Positions 1-5,905 are shown, numbered from the stretch's first letter. The stretch: DNA of 10,618 bases from an uncultured Collinsella sp. (GCA_937997605.1 CALLFD010000458.1:1-10618), one strand, 5' to 3'. The notes: generated by a model from the letters alone, not told the origin. Program-made: numbers and translations.

Positions 1-588
1 TCGGGCGAGGGCAAGCGGTTTGGCTCTAACAAGATGCTCGCCGATATCTATGGCGAGCCGCTGATTGCCCGGACCATCGATTCGGTTCCCCGGGGCTTTG
101 ACGTCGTGGTTTCGACGCGTTGGCCCGAGGTCGCTCAGATTTGCGAGGACAAGCATTGCCCGTGTGTGCTGCACGATGGCGAGCTGCGCAGCGAAAGCGT
201 CCGTGCGGGCCTTTCATGGGGAGTCGAACGCAACTGGAAAGGTTGCCTCTTTTTGCCGGGCGACCAGCCGCTCGTGAGTTCGGGTTCTTTTGAGGCTATG
301 GTTCGTGCGTTTGACGAGTGTGGCCGCAAACATCCGGTGCGTCTTGCGTGCAACGGTGAGCCTTCGAGCCCGGTGCTCTTTCCGGCGGAACTGTTCGATG
401 CACTTATGTGTCTTGAGGGCAAGGACGGCGGCGGTTCGATCCTCAAGGACCGTACCGACGTGGTGCTGGTCGAGGCGCGTGCCTACGAGCTGTGGGACGT
501 CGATACCGCCAAGGGACAGCAACGCACAACGGAGCATATCGCCGCCTGCTCGTATTTTGATCGCGTGGCCAACTGCATCAATCAATAA
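1..588 (+). CDS. mocA: MocA-like molybdenum cofactor cytidylyltransferase, 5' truncated
   Basis: This is probably a cytoplasmic nucleotidyltransferase that joins CMP to molybdopterin to give the dinucleotide cofactor used by molybdenum hydroxylases. The reading frame is open from base 1, and 195 residues are visible. The first codons read SGEGKRFGSNKML, the end of the glycine-rich nucleotide-binding loop of the MobA/MocA fold, so only a few N-terminal residues lie outside the window. LPGDQP at visible residues 85-90 fits the acidic metal-binding motif, and a GEPSSPVLFP stretch followed by GKDGGGSIL matches the later conserved part of MocA/YgfJ proteins. The ATG at 34 is internal and is not the start, because it would remove the loop. 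The stop is 9 bp before the hydantoinase gene, so the two are probably cotranscribed. The choice of MocA over MobA or another small nucleotidyltransferase rests mainly on the yqeB/yqeC/xdhC neighbours. Confidence 0.8.
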   Translation, partial: SGEGKRFGSNKMLADIYGEPLIARTIDSVPRGFDVVVSTRWPEVAQICEDKHCPCVLHDGELRSESVRAGLSWGVERNWKGCLFLPGDQPLVSSGSFEAMVRAFDECGRKHPVRLACNGEPSSPVLFPAELFDALMCLEGKDGGGSILKDRTDVVLVEARAYELWDVDTAKGQQRTTEHIAACSYFDRVANCINQ

Positions 589-597
589 GGAGCAATT

Positions 598-1965
598 ATG
601 ATCATCATCAAAAACGGCGCGCTCGTGACGCCCCAGGGGCTTCGCCGCGCCGATCTTGCCATGGAGGGCGATAAGATTGTGCGGATTGCCGCAGCGATTG
701 AGCCGGGCGCCGACGATACCGTCGAGGACGCCGCGGGCTGCTGGGTGTTTCCCGGCTTTATCGACGGCCACACGCACATGCAGTGCTGGACTGGCATGGA
801 TTGGACAGCCGATAGCTTTGAAACCGGCACGCGTGCGGCTGCCTGCGGCGGTACGACGACCATCGTGGACTACGCGACGGCCGATCGCGGCGTGACCATG
901 CCCGATGCCTTGGCCGAGTGGCATCGCCGTGCCGACGGAACCTGCACGGCCAACTACGCCTTTCATATGGCACTCGCCGAGTGGAATGAACGCAACCGCG
1001 CCGATCTTTCGGCTATGCGCGAGGCGGGCGTATCGTCGTTTAAGACCTACTTTGCCTACGATCATTTGCGCCTGGACGATGCCGAGACGCTCGAGGTGCT
1101 CGAGGAGCTCAAGCGTATTGGCGGCATACTGTGCGTGCATTGCGAGAACGGTACGCTGGTGAATGAGCTGCAGAAGCGCGTGTACGAGCAGGGGATTCAT
1201 GGACCCGAGGGGCATGCGCTCAGCCGCCCGGACGTGTGTGAGGCCGAAGCCGTGAGCCGCCTGCTGTATCTGGCGCACCTGGCCGGCGACGCCCCGGTCA
1301 ACGTGGTGCACCTTTCGACCAAGTTGGGGCTCGGGGCCATTCGTGCGGCCAAGGCGCGCGGGCAGAAGAATATCTATGTCGAGACCTGCCCTCAGTATCT
1401 GATGCTCGACGACACCTGCTATCTGGAGCAGGGCGAGGACGGCTTTGCGGGCGCCAAGTACGTGATGAGTCCGCCGCTGCGCCATGCCGGCGACCGTGCC
1501 GCGCTGCGCGAGGCGCTTGTGGCCGGCGAGATCGATACGATTGCGACCGACCACTGCAGCTTTAACCTGCACGGGCAAAAGGACCGCGGGCGCGACGACT
1601 TCCGCGCGATTCCCAACGGCGGGCCCGGTGTGGAGCATCGTCCCGTCGCGATTGCCACGAGCTTTGAAGGGCAACTGGGCCCCGAGGATCTGTGCCGCTT
1701 GATGAGCGAGAACCCGGCGCGCGTCTTCGGCATGTATCCGCGCAAGGGCTGTCTTGCCGAGGGCTCCGACGCCGACGTGTGCGTGTGGGATCCCAAGGCA
1801 CGCTGGACCATTCGCGCGGCGACACAGCATCAGGCCGTGGACTACACGCCGCTCGAGGGCTTTGAGGCGCATGGTCGCGCCAAGGCCGTGTTTGTGAACG
1901 GTGTGCTGGCGGCGCGCGATGGCGAGCCCACCGGAGCCCAGCCCGGTCGCTACGTGCCCCGCTAG
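598..1965 (+). CDS. hydA: Dihydropyrimidinase / D-hydantoinase (HyuA/YgeZ type)
   Basis: This is an amidohydrolase that opens cyclic amides such as dihydropyrimidines or hydantoins. It has 455 residues, normal for the family. The metal-site residues are all visible: HTH at 58-60, the lysine of SFKTYFAY (K149, normally carbamylated), H181 in VHCEN, H238 in VHLST and D318 in TDHCSF. Y154 fits the conserved active-site tyrosine. The N- and C-terminal beta-sandwich segments, including FVNGVL near the end, are intact. The Shine-Dalgarno AAGGAG at 587-592 overlaps the stop of the mocA-like gene and supports the ATG at 598. In E. coli the paralogue hyuA (ygeZ) sits with yqeB, yqeC and ygfJ/mocA in a region tied to anaerobic purine degradation, so a role there is more likely than classical pyrimidine catabolism. 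The true substrate cannot be read from the sequence. The gene ends 20 bp before a long palindrome. Confidence 0.9.
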   Translation: MIIIKNGALVTPQGLRRADLAMEGDKIVRIAAAIEPGADDTVEDAAGCWVFPGFIDGHTHMQCWTGMDWTADSFETGTRAAACGGTTTIVDYATADRGVTMPDALAEWHRRADGTCTANYAFHMALAEWNERNRADLSAMREAGVSSFKTYFAYDHLRLDDAETLEVLEELKRIGGILCVHCENGTLVNELQKRVYEQGIHGPEGHALSRPDVCEAEAVSRLLYLAHLAGDAPVNVVHLSTKLGLGAIRAAKARGQKNIYVETCPQYLMLDDTCYLEQGEDGFAGAKYVMSPPLRHAGDRAALREALVAGEIDTIATDHCSFNLHGQKDRGRDDFRAIPNGGPGVEHRPVAIATSFEGQLGPEDLCRLMSENPARVFGMYPRKGCLAEGSDADVCVWDPKARWTIRAATQHQAVDYTPLEGFEAHGRAKAVFVNGVLAARDGEPTGAQPGRYVPR

Positions 1966-2074
1966 CAGCAAAGATGCCGTGTCCCCTCCTCAGTTGCGGT
2001 GAAATACGGACTGTTTGCGGCCGTCGGGCGGCCAAACAGTCCGTATTTCACCGCAACTGAGGAGATGGGGCCGG
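1966..2074. other. Convergent intergenic gap occupied by a palindrome
   Basis: The gap lies between the stops of the hydantoinase gene (+) and yqeC (-). Nearly all of it is taken up by the palindromic repeat described separately. No room or signal for another gene is seen. Confidence 0.8.
1986..2064. repeat. 67-bp palindromic repeat, copy 1, within a 32-bp perfect inverted repeat
   Basis: The arms 1986-2017 and 2033-2064 are perfect reverse complements over 32 bp, with a 15-nt GC-rich centre. The core at 1992-2058 begins AGTTGCGGTGAAATACGGA and recurs at 4777-4843 with the same length and 58 of 67 identical positions. Copy 1 is centred between two convergent genes, 20 bp from the hydantoinase stop and 10 bp from the yqeC stop, so as RNA it would fold at the 3' end of both transcripts. 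Neither side carries a T-tract, so it is not a standard intrinsic terminator; it may still stop polymerase or protect 3' ends. No transposase and no clear target-site duplication are visible. Confidence 0.9.
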
Positions 2075-2809
2075 CTACTTGAGGCTGCTGGCGACGACGG
2101 GGCGGTCGAGAGCTGCCTCGAAGCGGTCGGCCATCGTGGGGTCGCTGAGCGTGTCGACTTGGTTGAGCATGACGCGTGCGGTGCTGAGTTTCAGCGCCTG
2201 CATCTCGGCATTGAGCACCTGGGCGACGCGCTCGGGCGTGGCGATGTCGGTGAGCTCGCAGCCGCAACGCTCGCAAAAGAGCTCGGGGCGGTGGACGGCT
2301 TCGTTGATGGGCTTGCTGAGTCCCGAGGCGCCGACGAGCCAGACGACGTTGGCCGTGCCGGCGGGAATTACCGGCTCCCAGGCGGCATGCGCCTTGAGCG
2401 GGAGTCGCTTGCTACCGTCTGCCTCGGCCAACACATAGTCAAAGCGCTGTGCCAGCCCGCCGAGTGGCTCGGCGGGGGCGGAGAGCTTGCCTGTCTCCGG
2501 GTCCAAGACGCCTGCCTGGCAGATGCCTCCGCGTGCAAGGCCCGCGCAGGCCTCGCAGGTGCATCCGGGGACATGCGAGGCGCCCGGCTTCCAAGGCGCG
2601 GCGTCCAGGCGACGATTCGACCCGTCCCATGGCACGCCGGCAACGGGAAGCATATGCGTGGTGGTGCAGAGGAGCACGCGGCCGCCAGCGCGCATGAGCT
2701 CAAGACCCAGCGTTTTGAGCAACGTCGACTTGCCGCCGCTGCCGATAATCGCGGTAATGCCCGGCTCGATCCTGAGCGCCGAGGCAAGATTGCCGCTAAC
2801 CGTTTCCAT
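2075..2809 (-). CDS. yqeC: YqeC, selenium-dependent molybdenum hydroxylase accessory ATPase-like protein
   Basis: This is a putative accessory protein for maturing selenium-dependent molybdenum hydroxylases; its biochemical step is not established. The 244 residues carry a P-loop variant GSGGKST (23-29), a CTTTHM strand end (48-53), YVLAEADGSKRLPLKAH (about 125-141) and LVGASGLSKPI near 158-168 followed by HRPE, the order expected for YqeC. There are two unusual cysteine groups: C83, C85, C88 with C97, and C179, C182, C184. I do not recall these as family features, and they could bind a metal or cluster. The ATG at 2809 places the P-loop 22 residues in. The Shine-Dalgarno is weak (GGCGGTG). 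The gene is transcribed away from yqeB, with which it shares a 102-bp divergent gap, and ends 10 bp from palindrome copy 1. Confidence 0.85.
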   Translation of the reverse strand: METVSGNLASALRIEPGITAIIGSGGKSTLLKTLGLELMRAGGRVLLCTTTHMLPVAGVPWDGSNRRLDAAPWKPGASHVPGCTCEACAGLARGGICQAGVLDPETGKLSAPAEPLGGLAQRFDYVLAEADGSKRLPLKAHAAWEPVIPAGTANVVWLVGASGLSKPINEAVHRPELFCERCGCELTDIATPERVAQVLNAEMQALKLSTARVMLNQVDTLSDPTMADRFEAALDRPVVASSLK

Positions 2810-2911
2810 CTGTTCACCGCCGTATAATACTGTGATAATAAATAATCATCAGAGTAGCGGTCGAACCGCTTTTGCTCTGCTCAAACCGTAGCACAGGGAG
2901 GTGCCCCGGGA
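2810..2911. promoter_or_regulatory. Divergent yqeC / yqeB promoter region
   Basis: This 102-bp gap separates two genes reading away from each other, so it should hold both promoters. It contains a sharply AT-rich block at 2821-2851. On the plus strand TATAAT lies at 2823-2828 and GATAAT at 2834-2839; on the minus strand the same block offers TATTAT. No convincing -35 box was found for any of these. TGAT at 2833-2836 and ATCA at 2845-2848 form an imperfect 16-bp dyad. A small perfect hairpin, AGCGGT (2856-2861) / ACCGCT (2865-2870) with a 3-nt loop, is followed by TTT and lies in the probable yqeB leader. A strong Shine-Dalgarno GGGAGGTG (2896-2903) precedes yqeB. The exact promoter positions are uncertain. 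Confidence 0.45.
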
Positions 2912-3706
2912 ATGCTCGTTTATGTTCGCGGCGCCGGCGATATCGCCACGGGCGTCGCCGCCCGTTTGGTGCGCGCCGGCGTGTCGGTCGTTATGGCCGA
3001 TATCGCGGTTCCCACGTGCATCCGCCGCACAATCAGTTTTTGCGAGGCCATTCGCCTGGGCGAGGTCCAGGTCGAGGGCATTCGCGCTCGCTTGGCGCAG
3101 ACGCCGGCAGAGGCGCTCGAGATTACCCAAGCGGGGGATGTTGCCGTCGTGGTGGACCCTCAGGCCAAGATGCTCGATGAGCTTAAACCCGCGGCTGTGG
3201 TCGACGCGATTCTGGCCAAGCGCAACCTGGGCACCACGCGCGACATGGCGCCTACCGTCATCGCCGTGGGGCCGGGCTTTACCGCGCCGGTCGATTGCGA
3301 CGCCGTGGTCGAGACCATGCGCGGGCATTTTTTGGGCCGTGTCATTACCCAGGGCTCGCCCCAGCCCAACACGGGCGTGCCGGGCGTGATCGCCGGCTAT
3401 GGCAAGGAGCGCGTTATCCACAGCCCCGCCGCCGGCGTGTTTCGGTCCGACCGCGCAATCGGCGACATCGTGAGCGCCGGAGACGTGATTGGCTACGCGG
3501 ACGATACGCCCATGTGCACACAGATCGATGGCTGCCTGCGCGGGCTTTTGGCGAACGGCGTGCAGGTGACTGAGGGCTTTAAATGCGCCGATGTCGATCC
3601 GCGCGGCGATGCCAGCTATATCAACTACATTTCGGACAAGGCGACGTCGGTCGGCGGCGGCGTGCTCGAGGCACTCGCTATGCTCACCGATATCTTTAGA
3701 GGATAG
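2912..3706 (+). CDS. yqeB: YqeB (EF2563 family), selenium-dependent molybdenum hydroxylase accessory protein
   Basis: This protein belongs to the EF2563/YqeB family, found alongside selenium-dependent molybdenum hydroxylases and thought to help prepare their cofactor; the reaction is unknown. The 264 residues match the family end to end. RGAGDIATG (6-14) is a nucleotide-binding glycine loop. PTCIRRTISFCEAI is at 34-47, and VEGIRA follows at 54-59. GPGFTAPVDCDAVVETMRGHFLG spans 120-142. PNTGVPGVIAGYGKERVI is at 152-169. DVDPRGDASYINYISDKA (227-244) then leads to a glycine-rich VLEA end. It starts at an ATG 8 nt after GGGAGGTG. The downstream XdhC-family gene follows after 9 bp, so the two are probably one transcript. 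No TGA codon occurs in frame before the TAG stop, so this is not itself a selenoprotein. Confidence 0.9.
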   Translation: MLVYVRGAGDIATGVAARLVRAGVSVVMADIAVPTCIRRTISFCEAIRLGEVQVEGIRARLAQTPAEALEITQAGDVAVVVDPQAKMLDELKPAAVVDAILAKRNLGTTRDMAPTVIAVGPGFTAPVDCDAVVETMRGHFLGRVITQGSPQPNTGVPGVIAGYGKERVIHSPAAGVFRSDRAIGDIVSAGDVIGYADDTPMCTQIDGCLRGLLANGVQVTEGFKCADVDPRGDASYINYISDKATSVGGGVLEALAMLTDIFRG

Positions 3707-3715
3707 AAGGCGGCA

Positions 3716-4759
3716 ATGGAAAAGCTCGATGTTGTGAATGCGGCGCTTGCCGCCCTGCGTGCTGGCGAGACGTGCGAGCTGGCGGTCGTGGCCGGCACGG
3801 CGGGGTCGTCACCGCGCGGTGTGGGCGCATGGATGGCCGTCTTTGCCGACGGCAGCCAGGCGGGCACTATCGGCGGCGGCAAGATTGAGCTCTTTGCGCT
3901 GGATGAGGCGCGCGAACTCCTGAGCGCGGGACAGTCGCGTCTGGTCCGCTACACCATGGGCGGCGAGAACTCCGATACCGGCATGATCTGCGGCGGAGCC
4001 ATTTGCCTGTGCTATCTGCATCTGGATGCGACCCAGGCACCGTTGTTCCAGGAAATTGCCGACGTCTTGGTCTATCGGCGCATCGGCGACTTCGTCATCG
4101 ACTTTGAGCCGTTTATCGCGAGCGCGCTCGAGGGCGATGTGGCCGAGTACCATGGCGAGGCATCGCGCCATACCATTGCGGGCTGCCCCGGGCTTTCACT
4201 GGTGGAGGAGGGGAGTAACGTCACCTACACCAACGCTGCCTCTGAGATTCCCGCGGCGCACATCGAGACGCTCTGCCCCGAGGGCCTGACCTACATCTTT
4301 GGCTGCGGACACGTGGGCGCCGCGACGGCGCGCGTGCTCACGGCGGCGGGCTTTGCCGTCGTGGCCTGCGATGACCGCCCCGGCACGTTGACGCCCGAAT
4401 GGGTGCCCGGTGTCTACGATCGTCGCCTGGTCGATTACAAGAACCTGAGCGAGCTGTGTCCCATCGGTCCGCGCGACTTGGTGGTCGTCGCCACGGCGGG
4501 CCACAAGTCCGATATCGACGTGGTGATTCAGGCCATGCGCGCCAAGCCCGCCTATCTGGGCTGCCTGGGTTCGCGCCGCAAGACGGCCTTTGTGCGTGCC
4601 CGCCTGGAGCAGGAAGGCTTTACGCAGGACCAGATCGACGAGCTGCACCTTCCGATCGGCGTTGCCATCGAGGCCGAGGACCCCGAGGAGATCGCCATCT
4701 CCATCGCCGCCGAGATGATCCACCTGCGCCGCACCAAACTCGTTCCCCGCAAGCGCTAA
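3716..4759 (+). CDS. xdhC: XdhC/CoxI-family molybdenum hydroxylase maturation protein
   Basis: XdhC proteins bind molybdenum cofactor and promote its sulfuration and insertion into xanthine-dehydrogenase-type enzymes. The 347 residues show both family domains. The N-terminal XdhC/CoxI domain has GSSPRGVGAWMAV (about 30-42), GTIGGGKIE (50-58) and GMICGG with C92, the conserved cysteine. The C-terminal Rossmann domain has FGCGHVGAATA (195-205), VVATAGHKSD (257-266), GSRRKTAF (285-292) and PIGVAIEAEDPEEIAISIAAE near 313-333. The ATG follows the yqeB stop by 9 bp, with AGAAGG overlapping that stop as ribosome binding site. The partner is probably a selenium-dependent hydroxylase, judged from yqeB and yqeC. 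The transcript probably ends at the hairpin and T-tract just downstream. The symbol xdhC denotes the family, not proof that xanthine dehydrogenase is the client. Confidence 0.88.
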   Translation: MEKLDVVNAALAALRAGETCELAVVAGTAGSSPRGVGAWMAVFADGSQAGTIGGGKIELFALDEARELLSAGQSRLVRYTMGGENSDTGMICGGAICLCYLHLDATQAPLFQEIADVLVYRRIGDFVIDFEPFIASALEGDVAEYHGEASRHTIAGCPGLSLVEEGSNVTYTNAASEIPAAHIETLCPEGLTYIFGCGHVGAATARVLTAAGFAVVACDDRPGTLTPEWVPGVYDRRLVDYKNLSELCPIGPRDLVVVATAGHKSDIDVVIQAMRAKPAYLGCLGSRRKTAFVRARLEQEGFTQDQIDELHLPIGVAIEAEDPEEIAISIAAEMIHLRRTKLVPRKR

Positions 4760-4776
4760 TCGCATCCCCACCAATA

Positions 4777-4843
4777 AGTTGCGGTGAAATACGGATTGTT
4801 TAAGCCTGTTAGGCCGCCAAACAGTCCCTATTTCACCGCAACT
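4777..4843. repeat. 67-bp palindromic repeat, copy 2
   Basis: Same length as copy 1 (1992-2058) and 58 of 67 positions identical; the first 19 bases are unchanged and most differences are in the centre. The arms 4777-4801 and 4819-4843 pair over 25 positions, with one mismatch (4792/4828) and one G-T wobble (4796/4824). The central 17 nt are unpaired or weakly paired. It lies 17 bp after the xdhC stop. No target-site duplication is apparent. Confidence 0.9.
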
Positions 4844-4850
4844 GCTTTTT
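4777..4850 (+). terminator. Probable Rho-independent terminator of yqeB-xdhC
   Basis: The 25-position stem of palindrome copy 2 is followed, after GC, by five T residues (4846-4850) on the plus strand. Placed directly after xdhC and before a promoter-like region for rplE, it fits an intrinsic terminator separating the two operons. The short T-tract and the two bases before it make it imperfect. Confidence 0.6.
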
Positions 4851-4904
4851 GGGATCCATTTGTGCGGGGGAGTTGTGGAGTTGTGCAGGCAGACGAGGTT
4901 TTTC

Positions 4905-4933
4905 TGGAAATACGCTCCCGATGCGCGTATAGT
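4905..4933 (+). promoter_or_regulatory. Candidate sigma-70-type promoter for the rplE operon
   Basis: TATAGT at 4928-4933 matches 5 of 6 positions of the -10 consensus. TGGAAA at 4905-4910 matches 4 of 6 of the -35 consensus with 17-bp spacing. Transcription would begin near 4940 and give a leader of about 130 nt. A promoter is expected here because a terminator-like hairpin lies upstream and the ribosomal genes must be strongly expressed. Confidence 0.5.
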
Positions 4934-4943
4934 ACCGATTGTT

Positions 4944-5022
4944 TTGTCGGCTCCTGCTGCGTCGAGTCCAAACCGCAAAATGCCATGAGCGGCGCGGATG
5001 CAGCCAGGAGGCACGAGGACAA
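4944..5022 (+). promoter_or_regulatory. Candidate structured 5' leader of the rplE operon
   Basis: Nested complementary segments suggest one folded RNA domain. TTGTC (4944-4948) pairs with GACAA (5018-5022). CTCCTGCTGC (4951-4960) pairs with GCAG and CAGGAG (5000-5010) with one bulged C at 5004. GTCC (4966-4969) pairs with GGAT (4996-4999) using one G-U, and CCGC (4973-4976) pairs with GCGG (4989-4992). A further 10-nt palindrome lies at 5028-5037. Leaders of this kind often let a ribosomal protein repress its own operon, but I do not recognise a named motif, and the ligand is unknown. Confidence 0.4.
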
Positions 5023-5070
5023 CCCATCGTGGCCACGCCCCGTGCTTAAAACCCCAAGAAGGAGTGAACA

Positions 5071-5628
5071 ATGGCAGAAGAGAAGTATGTGCCGCGTCTG
5101 AAGACCAAGTACAACAACGAGGTCAAGCAGCAGCTTCAGGACAAGTTCCAGTACGAGAACGTCATGATGATCCCCAAGTTTGAGAAGATCGTCGTGAACA
5201 TGGGTGTCGGCGAGGCCGCTACCGATTCCAAGGCCATCGACGGTGCCGTGCGCGACCTGCGCGCCATCACCGGACAGCAGCCGATGATCACCCGTGCCCG
5301 TAAGTCCATCGCTACCTTCCGCCTGCGCGCTGGTATGCCGATCGGCTGCAAGGTTACCCTGCGTGGCGACCGTATGTGGGAGTTCTTCGATCGTCTGACC
5401 TCCGTCGCGATCCCCCGTATCCGCGACTTCCGCGGCATTTCCGCCAAGAGCTTCGACGGCCGTGGTAACTTCTCCATGGGCGTCACCGAGCAGCTCATCT
5501 TCCCCGAGATCGACTTCGATTCCGTCGATCACCAGCGTGGTATGGACATCACTTTCGTGACCACCGCCAACACCGATGAGGAGGCCAAGGCCCTTCTGGA
5601 CGCCTTCGGTTTCCCGTTCAAGAAATAG
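5071..5628 (+). CDS. rplE: 50S ribosomal protein L5 (uL5)
   Basis: L5 binds 5S rRNA and is part of the central protuberance of the large subunit. The 185 residues are a normal length. PKFEKIVVNMGVGEA, GQQPMITRARKSIATFRLRAGMPIG, TLRGDRMWEFFDRL, GISAKSFDGRGNFSMGVTEQLIFPEIDFD and the TTANTDEEAKALLDAFGFPF ending are characteristic. The ATG at 5071 follows AAGGAG by 6 nt. It is the first ribosomal gene of this transcript; the usual preceding genes rplN and rplX are absent, and an XdhC-family gene lies 311 bp upstream instead. The next gene, rpsN, is 79 bp away, across a strong hairpin. Confidence 0.98.
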   Translation: MAEEKYVPRLKTKYNNEVKQQLQDKFQYENVMMIPKFEKIVVNMGVGEAATDSKAIDGAVRDLRAITGQQPMITRARKSIATFRLRAGMPIGCKVTLRGDRMWEFFDRLTSVAIPRIRDFRGISAKSFDGRGNFSMGVTEQLIFPEIDFDSVDHQRGMDITFVTTANTDEEAKALLDAFGFPFKK

Positions 5629-5643
5629 GTTCACCTGCCCTAT

Positions 5644-5673
5644 AAGCGCCGTTCCCACAAGGGGGCGGCGCTT
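5644..5673 (+). other. 13-bp hairpin between rplE and rpsN
   Basis: AAGCGCCGTTCCC (5644-5656) pairs with GGGGGCGGCGCTT (5661-5673) over 13 positions, including two G-U pairs, around the tetraloop ACAA. It is followed by GGGGCGAAC rather than a T-tract, so it should not terminate transcription by the intrinsic route. An RNA processing, stability or protein-binding site is possible. Confidence 0.7.
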
Positions 5674-5707
5674 GGGGCGAACAATACTCTATGTGAGGAG
5701 GATATAA

Positions 5708-5893
5708 GTGGCTAAGACATCGATGATCGTCAAGTGCAATCGCAAGCAGAAGTTCTCTACTCGTGAGTACACGCGCTGCCAGCGCTGCGGCCGTCCGCAC
5801 TCTGTGTACCGCAAGTTCGGCCTGTGCCGTGTCTGCTTCCGCGAGCTTGCACTCAAGGGCGAGCTTCCCGGCGTTAAGAAGGCCAGCTGGTAA
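5708..5893 (+). CDS. rpsN: 30S ribosomal protein S14, zinc-binding type Z (uS14)
   Basis: This is a small-subunit head protein of 61 residues, the short zinc-ribbon form of S14. The four metal-binding cysteines are C24, C27, C40 and C43 in CQRC and CRVC, and the protein ends in the conserved KGELPGVKKASW. It starts with GTG at 5708, placed 6 nt after a full AGGAGG (5696-5701); no in-frame ATG gives a complete protein. The zinc form is usual for many Gram-positive lineages, whereas some actinobacteria also keep a zinc-free copy for zinc limitation; none is visible here. It is separated from rplE and rpsH by wide spacers that each contain hairpins. Confidence 0.97.
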   Translation: MAKTSMIVKCNRKQKFSTREYTRCQRCGRPHSVYRKFGLCRVCFRELALKGELPGVKKASW

Positions 5894-5905
5894 GTCACTA
5901 CCAGC
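5886..5905 (+). other. Hairpin overlapping the rpsN stop codon
   Basis: GCTGGTA (5886-5892) and TACCAGC (5899-5905) form a perfect 7-bp stem with a 6-nt loop, and the TAA stop (5891-5893) lies in the stem. Only GTTT follows, which is too short for a clear terminator. The rest of the 119-bp gap before rpsH holds two weaker possible stems: GCGTTT/AAACGC at 5904-5938, which is mutually exclusive with this one, and GCCG/CGGC at 5953-5967. Confidence 0.55.

Larger units (their letters stand above)
4760..5070 (+). other. 311-bp non-coding region between xdhC and rplE
   Basis: This stretch holds no credible gene. From left to right it contains palindrome copy 2 with a T-tract (4777-4850), about 50 bp without recognisable signals, a candidate promoter (4905-4933) and a structured leader (about 4940-5070) ending in the rplE ribosome binding site. 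It separates the hydroxylase accessory genes from the ribosomal operon. Confidence 0.75.

Noticed and set aside
214..1971. 585-codon open frame on the minus strand
   Set aside because: It runs antisense through the mocA-like gene and the hydantoinase, both of which have full family motifs. Such long antisense frames are common in GC-rich DNA, and the translation shows no recognisable domain.
2015..2827. 270-codon open frame on the plus strand opposite yqeC
   Set aside because: It begins inside palindrome copy 1 and has no family features, while yqeC on the other strand has a P-loop and conserved motifs.
4980..4988. Two-codon ATG-CCA-TGA frame in the rplE leader
   Set aside because: There is no ribosome binding site before it, and it falls in the predicted loop of the leader; chance occurrence is likely.
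4784..5101. 105-codon open frame spanning the xdhC-rplE gap
   Set aside because: It starts inside palindrome copy 2, has no ribosome binding site and overlaps rplE. A similar peptide (KYGLF...NSPYFTAT) can be read from copy 1 on the minus strand, but this follows from the DNA repeat rather than protein conservation.
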